A DNA stretch of 64,000 nucleotides from Ignavibacteria bacterium (GTDB lineage Bacteria > Bacteroidota > Ignavibacteria > Kapaibacteriales > UBA961): contig VGWD01000001.1 of assembly GCA_016873735.1 (NCBI GenBank), positions 1 through 64,000 of the forward strand, written 5' to 3'. The notes under the pieces are model-generated. The model did not search any database, had not been told where the DNA came from, and saw only the letters and a program-made list of their open reading frames with translations. Both the position numbers and the translations under genes were made by a program. Shown here piece by piece: positions 17,746-26,730 of the stretch; the first letter of the stretch is position 1, and the number at the start of each line of letters is the position of its first letter.

Positions 17746-19075
17746 AGACACTTCCTCCGGCAACTCCGACTATCGAGTCAAAACCACCCATCCCAAATTC
17801 ACGATAATAGATCAATCCTATAAATGCATGACCTGCCCTTGCCGTATTGCCCTCGAATTCTTCTGCAGTCAAACGAATTGCCTTACGATTGTCAGCATCC
17901 ACTTCACCGGTCATGTACAAATAGCCATGTCTTCCACGCGGCACCCATTGTCTTAGTCTATACAATTTGGTTTCTTCATCCCATTTCATGAGCCAACTTG
18001 GATCCGGCTTCCAATTATTGAATGATCCACTGACAAATACTTCGCGTTCAGCTTGTATCAATTGGGTATTGAGTAAAAATTCCAATTGAATATAATCTCT
18101 ATCCCCTATTGCTATGAACCTCGTATTCATATAACCTCCGTCAGATTTTTCGAAGAATGATCCATTTCTCCAAAGATCCGGAGTCCACATGCGTAATGGT
18201 GCATTCGAACGAGGGAAGAGTGAATAATCGGCCAAGTTCAATACACGATATTCATTTTCTGCCGGGATGCGTTCAATTCTAAATCTCCTTCCTGTCATCC
18301 CAAAACCTGCAAGCATTGTTTGCAGAGGATAAGCATGAATTCGTTGATTCGCATCTTCATACGATGATATATCGGAAACTATGAATGGTTCATCATAGCG
18401 ATTGAGTCTGTAAAACACAGCAGTATTCAATTGTCCATCATTCATGCCATCAACCGAACGAACATTGGCATCAATCGTATATGCACCTGAGGAGTACACA
18501 GTATTTTTGGGCGAATAAAAATCACCGGTCACATCCATGCGTGTTTCAACACGAGGATCAACTACAAAGAAATGAGCAGTAGCAATTGGAATTCGAGGAT
18601 CATCATATAGGAAGAACTTTGCTTTCCAATTTCCGCCAAAATTGAATTTCACATGTTCATTTGGAATTTTCAATGTACCCGTATACGAATACCAAACTGA
18701 TGCCGGTGGTGCAATACGCCAATCGATGCTGCTTGTTCGAAGCAAAGCCGGATCATTCAAGAATGAATTATCGTGTTCTGACCAATCAGCATTACAATGT
18801 GAAAAGACTACAAACATCTGTGGTGGTGTGGGTGATTGAATATCCAATTCAATTGTCACATGAGAAAAATTAAATGGGATATTCGGTCTGCGAAGATTCG
18901 TCGGCCTGGAAGTCATTGCAATTGGAGGCATTGATTCATCATCACCCCCAAAAACGCGAAGAAATTTCACCTGCGGAGGAATCGCCTTGCGCAATGCTTC
19001 ATCGATGTCATCCCCAATTGCAGATAGAGATGAAGCGATACATAAACAAGCGATATGAAACATAAAACTTCGCAT
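17732..19075 (-). CDS. type IX secretion plug protein family (DUF5103-like)
   Basis: The 447-residue exported protein (signal peptide about 1-19) matches the layout of the Bacteroidota family once called DUF5103: an N-terminal beta-sandwich region (PFNFSHVTIELDIQSPTPPQ in pieces, FFVVDPRVETRMDVTGDFY) followed by an Ig/CBM48-like C-terminal domain containing FVSGSFNNWKPD. One member of this family was shown to plug the lateral opening of the T9SS SprA channel. The start at 19075 overlaps the stop of the DUF1207 gene as TGATG, so translation is coupled. With two T9SS-sorted proteins elsewhere in the window, a role in T9SS is likely but inferred. Confidence 0.75.
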   Translation of the reverse strand: MRSFMFHIACLCIASSLSAIGDDIDEALRKAIPPQVKFLRVFGGDDESMPPIAMTSRPTNLRRPNIPFNFSHVTIELDIQSPTPPQMFVVFSHCNADWSEHDNSFLNDPALLRTSSIDWRIAPPASVWYSYTGTLKIPNEHVKFNFGGNWKAKFFLYDDPRIPIATAHFFVVDPRVETRMDVTGDFYSPKNTVYSSGAYTIDANVRSVDGMNDGQLNTAVFYRLNRYDEPFIVSDISSYEDANQRIHAYPLQTMLAGFGMTGRRFRIERIPAENEYRVLNLADYSLFPRSNAPLRMWTPDLWRNGSFFEKSDGGYMNTRFIAIGDRDYIQLEFLLNTQLIQAEREVFVSGSFNNWKPDPSWLMKWDEETKLYRLRQWVPRGRHGYLYMTGEVDADNRKAIRLTAEEFEGNTARAGHAFIGLIYYREFGMGGFDSIVGVAGGSVYGSW

Positions 19076-19872
19076 CAATACACAACCCTGAAGCCATAGC
19101 CCAAGAAATCTTCTCGTTCTGTGTGATACATTCCATGTATTGATCTGCCAGTGGAAGCTATAAGTCCAAACCATATTCCTGTGCGTTTTGAAAATGCATG
19201 TTTCACTCCGCATTGAATTGAATGTGTTGGCAATGTGATGCCTGCGACTTCACTTACTCTTAGATCATAACCTGCTTCAATATTCAAGTTTGATGTGATT
19301 GCATATCGTGTATCAATTCCCAGTTGCGGAACAACTCTTCCAACATTTCTTGGTTGTGTGGACCATATCCAAGTGATGCCTGTATAGAGGCGAATTTGTC
19401 CTATCATTGCATAAGCGGAGACATCAGCGAATTCCCTGCTATACACAAAGGGTTTACGCGGGAAAAACACACCTTGTGCATCTGCCGAACCATCAACCAG
19501 ATGAGTCGAGATATGGGAAAGTCGCAAACGTGCTCCAACTGGCGTGGTATTGATTGAACCATGAGCAGAGGCCTGCAAACCAAAAAAATAATCGGCGGTT
19601 TCAACCGGAAACTTAAAATTCCCTTCACTGCGCAATCTTGTCAAGATAAATGCATCTGCACCCATGCCTGCTTTCCATCCATTTCCAATTTCAAATTCAG
19701 TCATGTCTATAGTTTGACCAATATCCAATCTCAATCGATCTACATTTGGCTGATAATATGATCCAACACGTGCTTCAAGGGGATTTGCAATATAATGAGG
19801 ATAAAATGTATCCTGTCCTAACACTGTTGCAGTCTGCAGCAAGATTGAAATGATGAACATCAAGTGTTTCAT
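19075..19872 (-). CDS. DUF1207-like outer-membrane protein
   Basis: A 265-residue exported protein with a signal peptide (about 1-21, ending VLGQ). The opening after cleavage (FYPHYIANPLEARVGSYYQ) is characteristic of DUF1207 proteins, and the rest alternates polar and hydrophobic residues like an outer-membrane beta barrel, ending in an aromatic-rich FGYGFRVVY-like strand. The biochemical function of the family is unknown. The start chosen puts the signal peptide first and lies four bases after the HAD gene stop. It is coupled to the downstream T9SS plug gene by a one-base TGATG overlap, which suggests related roles at the outer membrane. Confidence 0.68.
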   Translation of the reverse strand: MKHLMFIISILLQTATVLGQDTFYPHYIANPLEARVGSYYQPNVDRLRLDIGQTIDMTEFEIGNGWKAGMGADAFILTRLRSEGNFKFPVETADYFFGLQASAHGSINTTPVGARLRLSHISTHLVDGSADAQGVFFPRKPFVYSREFADVSAYAMIGQIRLYTGITWIWSTQPRNVGRVVPQLGIDTRYAITSNLNIEAGYDLRVSEVAGITLPTHSIQCGVKHAFSKRTGIWFGLIASTGRSIHGMYHTEREDFLGYGFRVVY

Positions 19873-19876
19873 TGAT

Positions 19877-20488
19877 TTATAGAAATTGTGATGTGATGTC
19901 TTGCACCCAATCTCGTGCAAGTGGATCGATGAGACGAACATGCATGCCAAGTGATTGAGCGCTTTCGCAATTTTTTGGAGTATCATCAAGAAAGAGGATG
20001 GTATTTGCCTCATAACCTGTTTGATCCAGGACAAAACGAAAAATCTCCGGATCAGGTTTCTTCATGCCAAGTTCATAAGAAAGGAATACATGATGAAACT
20101 TTGCAAACAATAGTGAGCATTCATCGGCTATGCACTGATGATGACATGGATTGATATTGCTGAGCAAAGCAATGGGGATAGTATCTCGAAGAGAAGAAAT
20201 AAGCGAAAGCGCATCAGGATAGAGTCCCAAAAGCATGGCATTCCAAGCATTCAACACATCTTCATCGGATGCCTGCAGAGCATAATCATGTTGGAGTGAT
20301 CGCACGAATTCATTGGTAGTGATTTTCCCGGCATCATATCGAGCAAAAATGGGATCAGCCACTTCGAGCGAGAAACCAATATTGCACTCCGGATTCAAGC
20401 TAGCAGTTTTCAGAGCATTTCTGGTTCTAGCATGCTCGATATTATAGAGAACACCCCCCAGATCAAACAGTAAAAGTCGAATATCCAT
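19877..20488 (-). CDS. HAD-superfamily phosphatase (subfamily IA)
   Basis: The 203-residue protein carries HAD motif I FDLGGVLY (nucleophile Asp), motif II around ALLSNINPCH, motif III Lys in KKPDPEIFRFVL and motif IV ILFLDDTPKNCESA. The alpha-helical cap lies between motifs I and II. The closest familiar group is the YihX-like sugar-phosphate or nucleotide phosphatases, but substrate cannot be assigned. It starts one base after the upstream barrel-protein stop and ends four bases before the DUF1207 gene, so it is embedded in an envelope operon and may act on a sugar phosphate of LPS or glycan synthesis. Confidence 0.85.
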   Translation of the reverse strand: MDIRLLLFDLGGVLYNIEHARTRNALKTASLNPECNIGFSLEVADPIFARYDAGKITTNEFVRSLQHDYALQASDEDVLNAWNAMLLGLYPDALSLISSLRDTIPIALLSNINPCHHQCIADECSLLFAKFHHVFLSYELGMKKPDPEIFRFVLDQTGYEANTILFLDDTPKNCESAQSLGMHVRLIDPLARDWVQDITSQFL

Positions 20489-20489
20489 G

Positions 20490-21272
20490 TCAGAACAAAC
20501 CGATATACTCTATACCGGCATATCGTAAAAATCCCTGAGCATTAGCTCTGCTTTGCAATAAATCTCTTCCCTGGAAAAATAGATTTACTCCTTTGAAAGG
20601 AGAATATTTGACTGCACAATTCAGCAATCCATTGCGATTCATGAATTGCGGGTCTTCATTCCATGTTCCTGCATATTCCACGGACAAAGTCACATTAGAA
20701 TACACAGATTGCTCAATGCCCAAAAATGCGCTTGGTGTTTGGGAATAAGCTGCAGGCATAACCGGATAATTGATTCCACCATGGAGAGAAAGTATGCCGG
20801 CTTCCCAAGAGATGTTTTTTGAAGCGCATGCATAGATTCCCGGAGCATTATAATCGAATCGTCTGACATCTCTCCACTGACCTATCCCTTGCGTATTTAC
20901 ACCGATTGCGATGGCCGGAGTCTTTTTTGTTTCAGCGAACAATCGTGCTTTGATTTCGAATAATAACAGAGGTTGCAACATTGGATCACCTTCCCCAAAA
21001 AGAGGCATCGAAGAATAGGAAAAACCTAGATTCACATTTTTTGCCAAGCCATATGATGCTTGCGTCAGCACTCCCGATTCCTGCATCAGCAATCCTGAAA
21101 CTCTATAAGCACGCTGAGGAAGAATTCTTGCAGTCGGCATGTCCACAATTGACAATCTGGGCATCTTCCCTTTTGATCCCGAACTTCCTTGAGCACGCAA
21201 TATCCCTTGCATCGAAATCAATATCGCGATACAAATCAGGTTGCGTATGATTGGGGCATTATACTGATTCAT
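20490..21272 (-). CDS. YjbH-like predicted outer-membrane beta-barrel protein
   Basis: The 260-residue product has a signal peptide (about 1-27, ending LRAQG) and then repeated amphipathic beta strands with many Tyr, Phe and Gly, ending in the aromatic residue Phe as typical barrel proteins do. Segments such as AIAIGVNTQGIGQW, LSLHGGINYP and LSVEYAGTWN recall the YjbH-like barrel family associated with exopolysaccharide or envelope functions. The ATG at 21272 is used (the preceding codon is TTG). It is first in the five-gene minus-strand unit that ends with waaA, and is divergent from pta. Confidence 0.55.
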   Translation of the reverse strand: MNQYNAPIIRNLICIAILISMQGILRAQGSSGSKGKMPRLSIVDMPTARILPQRAYRVSGLLMQESGVLTQASYGLAKNVNLGFSYSSMPLFGEGDPMLQPLLLFEIKARLFAETKKTPAIAIGVNTQGIGQWRDVRRFDYNAPGIYACASKNISWEAGILSLHGGINYPVMPAAYSQTPSAFLGIEQSVYSNVTLSVEYAGTWNEDPQFMNRNGLLNCAVKYSPFKGVNLFFQGRDLLQSRANAQGFLRYAGIEYIGLF

Positions 21273-21365
21273 CAAACCCTTTTTTGCATTTTTGTACAGA
21301 CTGAATGGTGAATCATCACCTTCTCAATGCTCAATTTACAAAATGCAATCCAATTAAGTCTTTAC

Positions 21366-22346
21366 ATGAATAATGATTCAATTTCAGATAGTAGAACCTT
21401 GCTGATTCACAATGCGAAAAGCAAGCTCCTAACCATTGCATTTGCCGATGCTTTGGACAAACGTGTAATGCAAGCCGCACTGTTGCTAAAGCAAGAACAA
21501 TATGCCAACCCGGTTTTGATCGGAAATAGGCAGGATATCGTAAATTTTGCCAACAATCACAGTATTGATATATCTTCCATCGAAATCAGGGATCCCGAAG
21601 AGTTAATCACGCAGGAATATGTTGATGCATTGATGTGCGCCATACCAAGTCTGAATTCAGCTAAAGAGACTCGACTCTTATTAGTAAATCCACTGTATTT
21701 TGCCGGCATAGAGGCAAAACTTGGACATATACATGGTTGCATAGCCGGGAACATATCAACAACGGGAGAAGTGCTTAGAGCCGGAATCAAGAGTGTGGGT
21801 CTTGCAGAGGGCATCCAAACAGTCAGTAGTTTTTTTGCGATGATTTTTCCTGATAAAATTCTTTTCTATGCTGATTGTGCTGTGGTACCCTCCCCAAGTG
21901 TCGAGCAATTATGCGATATCGCGGCGATAACGGCTGAAAATTTCAAGAAGATCAACAACATGGACCCCAGAGTCGCATTTTTGTCATTCTCAACAAAAGG
22001 AAGCTCTACGCATGAAGATGCAAAAAAAGTCCGCGATGCATTTGAGCTCTTCACTCTCAAACATCCAACCATACTCGCCGATGGCGAATTGCAATTTGAT
22101 GCGGCATTTATTCCTGAGATAGCCGGACTTAAAGCTCCGGTGTCTCCTCTTGAGGGTAAGGCGAATGTATTGATCTTTCCCGATCTTGATGCCGGAAATA
22201 TAGCTTACAAAATAACTCAGAGAATGGGTGGTGCAAGAGCAATAGGGCCAATAGTACAGGGCTTGAGCAGACCATATTTTGATTTATCGCGCGGTTGTTC
22301 CACAGAAGACATCATTGACGTTGCCTTGATTTGCGCCGCTTTGTAA
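21366..22346 (+). CDS. pta: phosphate acetyltransferase
   Basis: Pta interconverts acetyl-CoA plus phosphate and acetyl phosphate plus CoA. The 326-residue protein is the short single-domain form, with KSKLLTIAFADALDKRVMQAA at the start in pieces and the PTA/PTB signatures AGNISTTGEVLRAGIKSVGL, VNVLIFPDLDAGNIAYK-like region and GPIVQGLSRPYFDLSRG. ATG at 21366 is chosen over an upstream ATG that adds 13 residues. The usual partner ackA is not adjacent. It stands alone, followed by a 126-base gap. Confidence 0.9.
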   Translation: MNNDSISDSRTLLIHNAKSKLLTIAFADALDKRVMQAALLLKQEQYANPVLIGNRQDIVNFANNHSIDISSIEIRDPEELITQEYVDALMCAIPSLNSAKETRLLLVNPLYFAGIEAKLGHIHGCIAGNISTTGEVLRAGIKSVGLAEGIQTVSSFFAMIFPDKILFYADCAVVPSPSVEQLCDIAAITAENFKKINNMDPRVAFLSFSTKGSSTHEDAKKVRDAFELFTLKHPTILADGELQFDAAFIPEIAGLKAPVSPLEGKANVLIFPDLDAGNIAYKITQRMGGARAIGPIVQGLSRPYFDLSRGCSTEDIIDVALICAAL

Positions 22347-22406
22347 GAAGTACGTTTCTTTATCCACATCAACCTGTAATCAGGGATAAACAAGGTCCAA
22401 ATTTTA

Positions 22407-22414
22407 TATCTTTG
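22407..22414 (+). promoter_or_regulatory. Bacteroidota-type -7 promoter element
   Basis: TATCTTTG matches TAnnTTTG and lies 58 bases before the GTG start of the T9SS-sorted protein gene, within the only sizeable gap in this part. No convincing -33 box is seen. Confidence 0.4.
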
Positions 22415-22472
22415 CAGGGTATAGAATCATTCTGTAAATGCATTTCCCAACCTCAATAATATTGACTTTTTT

Positions 22473-23237
22473 GTGCATAAATTGCCATTATATATAATTT
22501 CATTCATTGCATTCTCAGTAATGGGAACAATGCTTCGTGCAGGTACTGCAGAGATTTCCATTCCGGACACTTCTCTTCAGCTGGGTTTGACTATAGACCT
22601 TCCGATGCTGCTGAATACAACAGATGATGCAAGAAATGCTTCATGTACATTGATGGTTTCGATTCCTAAGAAACGTTTATTGCTCAAGGAAGTGATAACG
22701 AAACCCGGTACACTGTTTAGTTGCAAAAACCCAACGATCACATTGATTTCAGAAGATGCAGAACGACGCATGTTTGCCATTACATGTCAAAATCCGCTTA
22801 TTCAATCGCAGGGAATATTGCTTTTTCTTCGTGTGGAAGCATTGGCCGGAACCGAAACATCATCGCAAATCAATGCCACGTCATTTCTTGTTGGTGGTAC
22901 AAATCAATCAATCATTCAATCCGGTGGCACAATCACATTTACTGACCCACCGGTTATTCAGGCAAAAGCCGAAGGGATGGATTTAAATATTCCGAATCCT
23001 TTTGAATATACCACTTCATTCATCTATCATCTTGGAACAGATGGCGAGGTCCAATTCACTTTGTTTAATGCTCAAGGCAAAGTAATTCAGGAATTTCCGA
23101 TTGAATTCAAAAATGCGGGACGTCATACATTTGTTTTGTCCATTGACGATCCCACGAATTTTTCAAGTGGTGTTTACATCATTCGCATGCGAACCGAAAG
23201 GGGATTGTATCACATGAGCATGGTTCACAAAAAATGA
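22473..23237 (+). CDS. small exported protein with cohesin-like domain and T9SS sorting domain
   Basis: This 254-residue protein starts with GTG, giving a signal peptide ending near MLRAG. The middle (about 25-165) is all-beta with the feel of a cohesin or carbohydrate-binding fold (ISIPDTSLQLGLTIDLPML). The last 80 or so residues are a type A T9SS sorting domain: NIPNPFEYTTSFIYHL, then VQFTLFNAQGKVI, AGRHTFVL and SSGVYIIRM before a basic end (VHKK). Such domains direct export through the T9SS and are usually cleaved. It overlaps the next gene by ATGA, so the two are translated together and may interact on the cell surface. Confidence 0.8.
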   Translation: MHKLPLYIISFIAFSVMGTMLRAGTAEISIPDTSLQLGLTIDLPMLLNTTDDARNASCTLMVSIPKKRLLLKEVITKPGTLFSCKNPTITLISEDAERRMFAITCQNPLIQSQGILLFLRVEALAGTETSSQINATSFLVGGTNQSIIQSGGTITFTDPPVIQAKAEGMDLNIPNPFEYTTSFIYHLGTDGEVQFTLFNAQGKVIQEFPIEFKNAGRHTFVLSIDDPTNFSSGVYIIRMRTERGLYHMSMVHKK

Positions 23238-25753
23238 AAAATGCACATACAATTCGGTTGATATTATGTTCTATCATGATGGTATTTTCCTTCATGCAGG
23301 GACTCTCACAAGAACCTCAAAAGAGTATCACCAAAACATCTGAGGGAACAGAGTTCTGGGTTTGTTTTCAGGAAAATTCTTGGCATCATTCCAGAGATAG
23401 AGTCGGCAAAATGAAATTGACTGATGCTCGTGGGGGAGATGTATACATTGAGGATAGAAGCACGCCGAATTTCGAATTATTCATCAGTTCTGATATCACC
23501 ACTCGACTTCGCATTGAAATCATCGGAGCCAGATACAAATTGGACACATTGGTTTTAGGTGGTACTGTTAGAAGGTTAAGTGTGCCCCCGATAGCAGAGG
23601 TGACCGGTGATGGAACATTGCAGCCTAATGCTGTGCGCATAACTTCAGACCATCCAATTTCAGTAACATGTTTGAATGAACGTGGAAGTTCAACCGATTC
23701 TTATCTCGCATTACCCACAACTGCTCTCGGCATTGAATATTATGCTATGAGTTATCAATCGACTCCGAAGAATGATTTGGTATCTCACATGGCGATTGTT
23801 GCAACGCAGGATAGCACATTCGTATATATCACGCCATCGGTCATGACCTCACGAAACAAAAGTGCAAGAATACCCTTCCCGGTGATCATGAATAAAGGCG
23901 ATGTATATCAAATCGCAGCTATGAATTTTCAGCCGATGGCAAAAGACATGCAAGGTCGGGATAGTGTGATCTTTCCGGATTTGACCGGAACTCGCATTCA
24001 ATCCTCAAAACCAATTGCTGTATTTAGCGGACATCAATGCGCAGATGTTCCGATGCTTGTGCCATTTTGCAATTATATCGTTGAGCAAGTTCCTCCTGTC
24101 ACTTCATGGGGCAAACACTTCATATTGGGTCAATTCGCAAAAAGAAGTAGTTATGCCTATCGAGTATTGGCATCAAGACCTAATACCAAGGTATTTGAAA
24201 ACTCAGTATTTACAAAAGAGTTGCAACAAGGTGAGATGTATGAGAATACCTCTGCAGGCTCTCGAAATATCATGCTTACAGCCAATGAGCCGGTGCTTGT
24301 TGCCCAGTATTCACATGGATATCTTGGTGGTATAGCACGCAATGATGAACGGGGATTGACTATTAGGGGTGATTCCATCGGAGACCCAATGATGTTGATT
24401 GTTAGTCCAACTCAGCAATTTTTGAAAGAATATCGTTTCTCGACTCCAAAAACTAGCTACACGAATTGGAAGCATTATGTGAACATCATTGTACCCACAG
24501 AGGGCTTGCCTTCTTTGCGATTCAATGGCAGAATTGTAGACACCATAAAGTACACACCGGAAAATGTTGGCCTTAGCAATTATGTGACAATGAAAATGGA
24601 TGTTCCTTTTGGTGTCCATGTCTTTAAGTCGGACATTCCTTTCGGACTCTACTCATATGGCTTTGCAACAAATGATGCATATGGAAATATGATTGGACAG
24701 GGATTTGAAGTCTTGCAAGAAATAGTTGATACATTGCCTCCATTATTCGAAAGAAGAAATCTGGACAAAGCAATGAATATCATCATTCGTGATGAACGTT
24801 CACAAGATAAAGGTTTGGAACGCATTCGTGTTCTTTCTTCTCAAGGTTTGATAGCATACGAAAACAATTCCAAAATCACCGAAGCGAACATCTCGAAAGG
24901 AATGCCTCAATACACATTATTTGTCAAACCTGCATTTGGCATTACAAAAGGTATGATGGAAATTGAAGCAATCGATATTGCGGGGAATATTTCAAAGTTC
25001 ATATTGCAATATGAGGGCACTTCTTTTCAAACCAAAGTTGAAGAAAAGCCAATCGAACCAATGCAAGCCGGTTGGGAATGGGGGCTATTTGCCATAGCCA
25101 GTTCACAATATCATGAAGTGCAATCTTCACAAACATCATTTGCTTTAATCCAAGCACCCGGGGGTTTCCAAGCGGAAAGTGCTTCTCCATTGGGGATTGG
25201 ATTCCATATCGGTTCAAAACACAGATCGAATTTTTCACCTATGTTTCGGATAGAATATTTGCCCTATTCGGTGTTATTACGTGGTCAGGATACGAATGCC
25301 GTGCAAGTATATGATAGTTTACTTACTACATATGTTCCATTTAGAGAATCAATGGTGCTTCAGGCAAATCTTCCCTCTTTGGCACTCTCCGGAGGTTTCC
25401 GTTGGCAAATGCATGAATTGCTTTATATGTTCGCAATGGGTCAAGCTGCTTTTTTACCTGATAAAGAAGCTGATGCATTCAGACAAATTGAAGCACCGCT
25501 TTCTTTCACATATGTTCAAACCGGAACAAGAGAATTGCCACTTGGAAAGAAATCACTCGATGAAGTATCATCACTTTGGTTTTCAGCCAATATCGGTATG
25601 GGATTGCAGAAACAAATTTCAGAATCGATATTCATTTTTGGTGAAGCAGAATATCAGCGCGTACTCAATTCGATCATTAGTCTTGAAAATAATAGTAATA
25701 CATGGGATTTTTCATCTTTGCGATTTAATCTTGGCATAAGAAGTACATTTTAA
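23234..25753 (+). CDS. IgGFc-binding-domain protein fused to a C-terminal outer-membrane barrel
   Basis: The 839-residue protein has a signal peptide (about 1-25, ending GLSQ). Residues of roughly 35-500 resemble the IgGFc-binding N-terminal domain: TEFWVCFQEN at the start, RITSDHPISVTCLNERGSSTDSYLALP-like strands, KPIAVFSGHQC, and VPPVTSWGKHFIL. A short beta-rich linker follows, and the last 220 residues alternate like an eight-strand OmpA/OmpX-type barrel (LGIGFHIGSKHRSNFSP, ALSGGFRWQMHELLY, FNLGIRSTF), ending in Phe. A surface-exposed adhesive or sensing domain anchored by its own barrel is inferred. The family name reflects similarity to a mucin-type human protein and does not imply antibody binding. 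ATGA coupling joins it to the T9SS-sorted gene. Confidence 0.7.
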   Translation: MKNAHTIRLILCSIMMVFSFMQGLSQEPQKSITKTSEGTEFWVCFQENSWHHSRDRVGKMKLTDARGGDVYIEDRSTPNFELFISSDITTRLRIEIIGARYKLDTLVLGGTVRRLSVPPIAEVTGDGTLQPNAVRITSDHPISVTCLNERGSSTDSYLALPTTALGIEYYAMSYQSTPKNDLVSHMAIVATQDSTFVYITPSVMTSRNKSARIPFPVIMNKGDVYQIAAMNFQPMAKDMQGRDSVIFPDLTGTRIQSSKPIAVFSGHQCADVPMLVPFCNYIVEQVPPVTSWGKHFILGQFAKRSSYAYRVLASRPNTKVFENSVFTKELQQGEMYENTSAGSRNIMLTANEPVLVAQYSHGYLGGIARNDERGLTIRGDSIGDPMMLIVSPTQQFLKEYRFSTPKTSYTNWKHYVNIIVPTEGLPSLRFNGRIVDTIKYTPENVGLSNYVTMKMDVPFGVHVFKSDIPFGLYSYGFATNDAYGNMIGQGFEVLQEIVDTLPPLFERRNLDKAMNIIIRDERSQDKGLERIRVLSSQGLIAYENNSKITEANISKGMPQYTLFVKPAFGITKGMMEIEAIDIAGNISKFILQYEGTSFQTKVEEKPIEPMQAGWEWGLFAIASSQYHEVQSSQTSFALIQAPGGFQAESASPLGIGFHIGSKHRSNFSPMFRIEYLPYSVLLRGQDTNAVQVYDSLLTTYVPFRESMVLQANLPSLALSGGFRWQMHELLYMFAMGQAAFLPDKEADAFRQIEAPLSFTYVQTGTRELPLGKKSLDEVSSLWFSANIGMGLQKQISESIFIFGEAEYQRVLNSIISLENNSNTWDFSSLRFNLGIRSTF

Positions 25754-25765
25754 GAGGTTATAATC

Positions 25766-26065
25766 ATGAGTTATGGACTTATCACTCCCGAAGAATTACA
25801 AATGAGGCTCGATATCGGCGAAACTCCTGTCCTTATCGATGTTCGCCAGCCGGAAGAACATGAACAATCAAATATTCCACATTCAATTTTGATTCCACTG
25901 GATGCCCTTCCTTCAAGGATTCAAGAATTGGAACATTTCAAGGAACATGAATTGATTTTGTATTGCAGAAGCGGCGGAAGAAGCGCAAGAGCCTGTGAAT
26001 ACTTATATGCAAGAGGGTTCAATGTATTGAATCTGGTTGGTGGCATGCTTGATTGGGAAACTTGA
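25766..26065 (+). CDS. single-domain rhodanese-like protein
   Basis: A 99-residue cytoplasmic rhodanese fold with LIDVRQPEEHEQSNIPHS near the start and the active-site loop YCRSGGRSA (Cys67). Such proteins move sulfane sulfur in thiosulfate metabolism, tRNA thiolation or stress response; the exact partner is not shown. AGAGG lies ten bases before the ATG. The stop overlaps the next start as TGATG. It opens a four-gene run with a flavin reductase, an SDR epimerase and a MurG-like transferase. Confidence 0.9.
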   Translation: MSYGLITPEELQMRLDIGETPVLIDVRQPEEHEQSNIPHSILIPLDALPSRIQELEHFKEHELILYCRSGGRSARACEYLYARGFNVLNLVGGMLDWET

Positions 26066-26730
26066 TGAATGTATCGAAGCATATACAATCCCAAGACATT
26101 GTCACCATGCCCGAACGGTATCGAGCGACAATGTTCAATTCCTTGTCAGGTTTCAAATCATTGGCCTTGATTGGAACAAAGAATGCAGCAGGACGAACAA
26201 ATATCGGCGTCTTCAATTCAATCGTTCATATCGGTGCAAATCCTCCTTTACTCGGAATGGTATTTAGACCGGATACGGTACGCCGACACACTTTGGAGAA
26301 TATTCTGGAAGAGCAACAATACACAATCAATCAAGTACATGTCGGCATGCTTCCGATGGCTCATCAAGCAAGCGCAAAGTTTGATGATGATGTATCCGAA
26401 TTCACTGAATGTGGATTTACCGAAGAGTATACCTCAAGCGGTACCGCTCCATATATAAAAGAAAGCGCAATCAAATTGATGTTGCAATATCGCATGCATA
26501 TACCCATTCCATTGAATGGTACCATTTTCTTGATCGGAGAAATCATTGAAGCCATCATACCTAAGTCATGCATCCAAGAAGATGGATATGTAGATTTACA
26601 AAAAGCCGGGACTGTAACTGTTGCCGGACTTGATGCTTACTTTTCCACCGAGCTTATTGACAGATATGCATATGCGAGGCCCGGAGTTCTTCCACATTCA
26701 TTAGTGAACAGAAGGGAGCAATCCTCATGA
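26065..26730 (+). CDS. flavin reductase-like FMN-binding split-barrel protein
   Basis: The 221-residue protein has the flavin reductase/DIM6-NTAB fold: LSGFKSLALIGTKNAAGRTN at the front in pieces, then GANPPLLGMVFRPDTVRRHTLENI, which binds FMN, and VGMLPMAHQASAKF. Members reduce flavins or act as small oxidoreductases; substrate is unknown. ATG at 26065 is chosen because it overlaps the rhodanese stop by one base, giving coupled translation. The stop overlaps the next gene as ATGA. Confidence 0.83.
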   Translation: MNVSKHIQSQDIVTMPERYRATMFNSLSGFKSLALIGTKNAAGRTNIGVFNSIVHIGANPPLLGMVFRPDTVRRHTLENILEEQQYTINQVHVGMLPMAHQASAKFDDDVSEFTECGFTEEYTSSGTAPYIKESAIKLMLQYRMHIPIPLNGTIFLIGEIIEAIIPKSCIQEDGYVDLQKAGTVTVAGLDAYFSTELIDRYAYARPGVLPHSLVNRREQSS

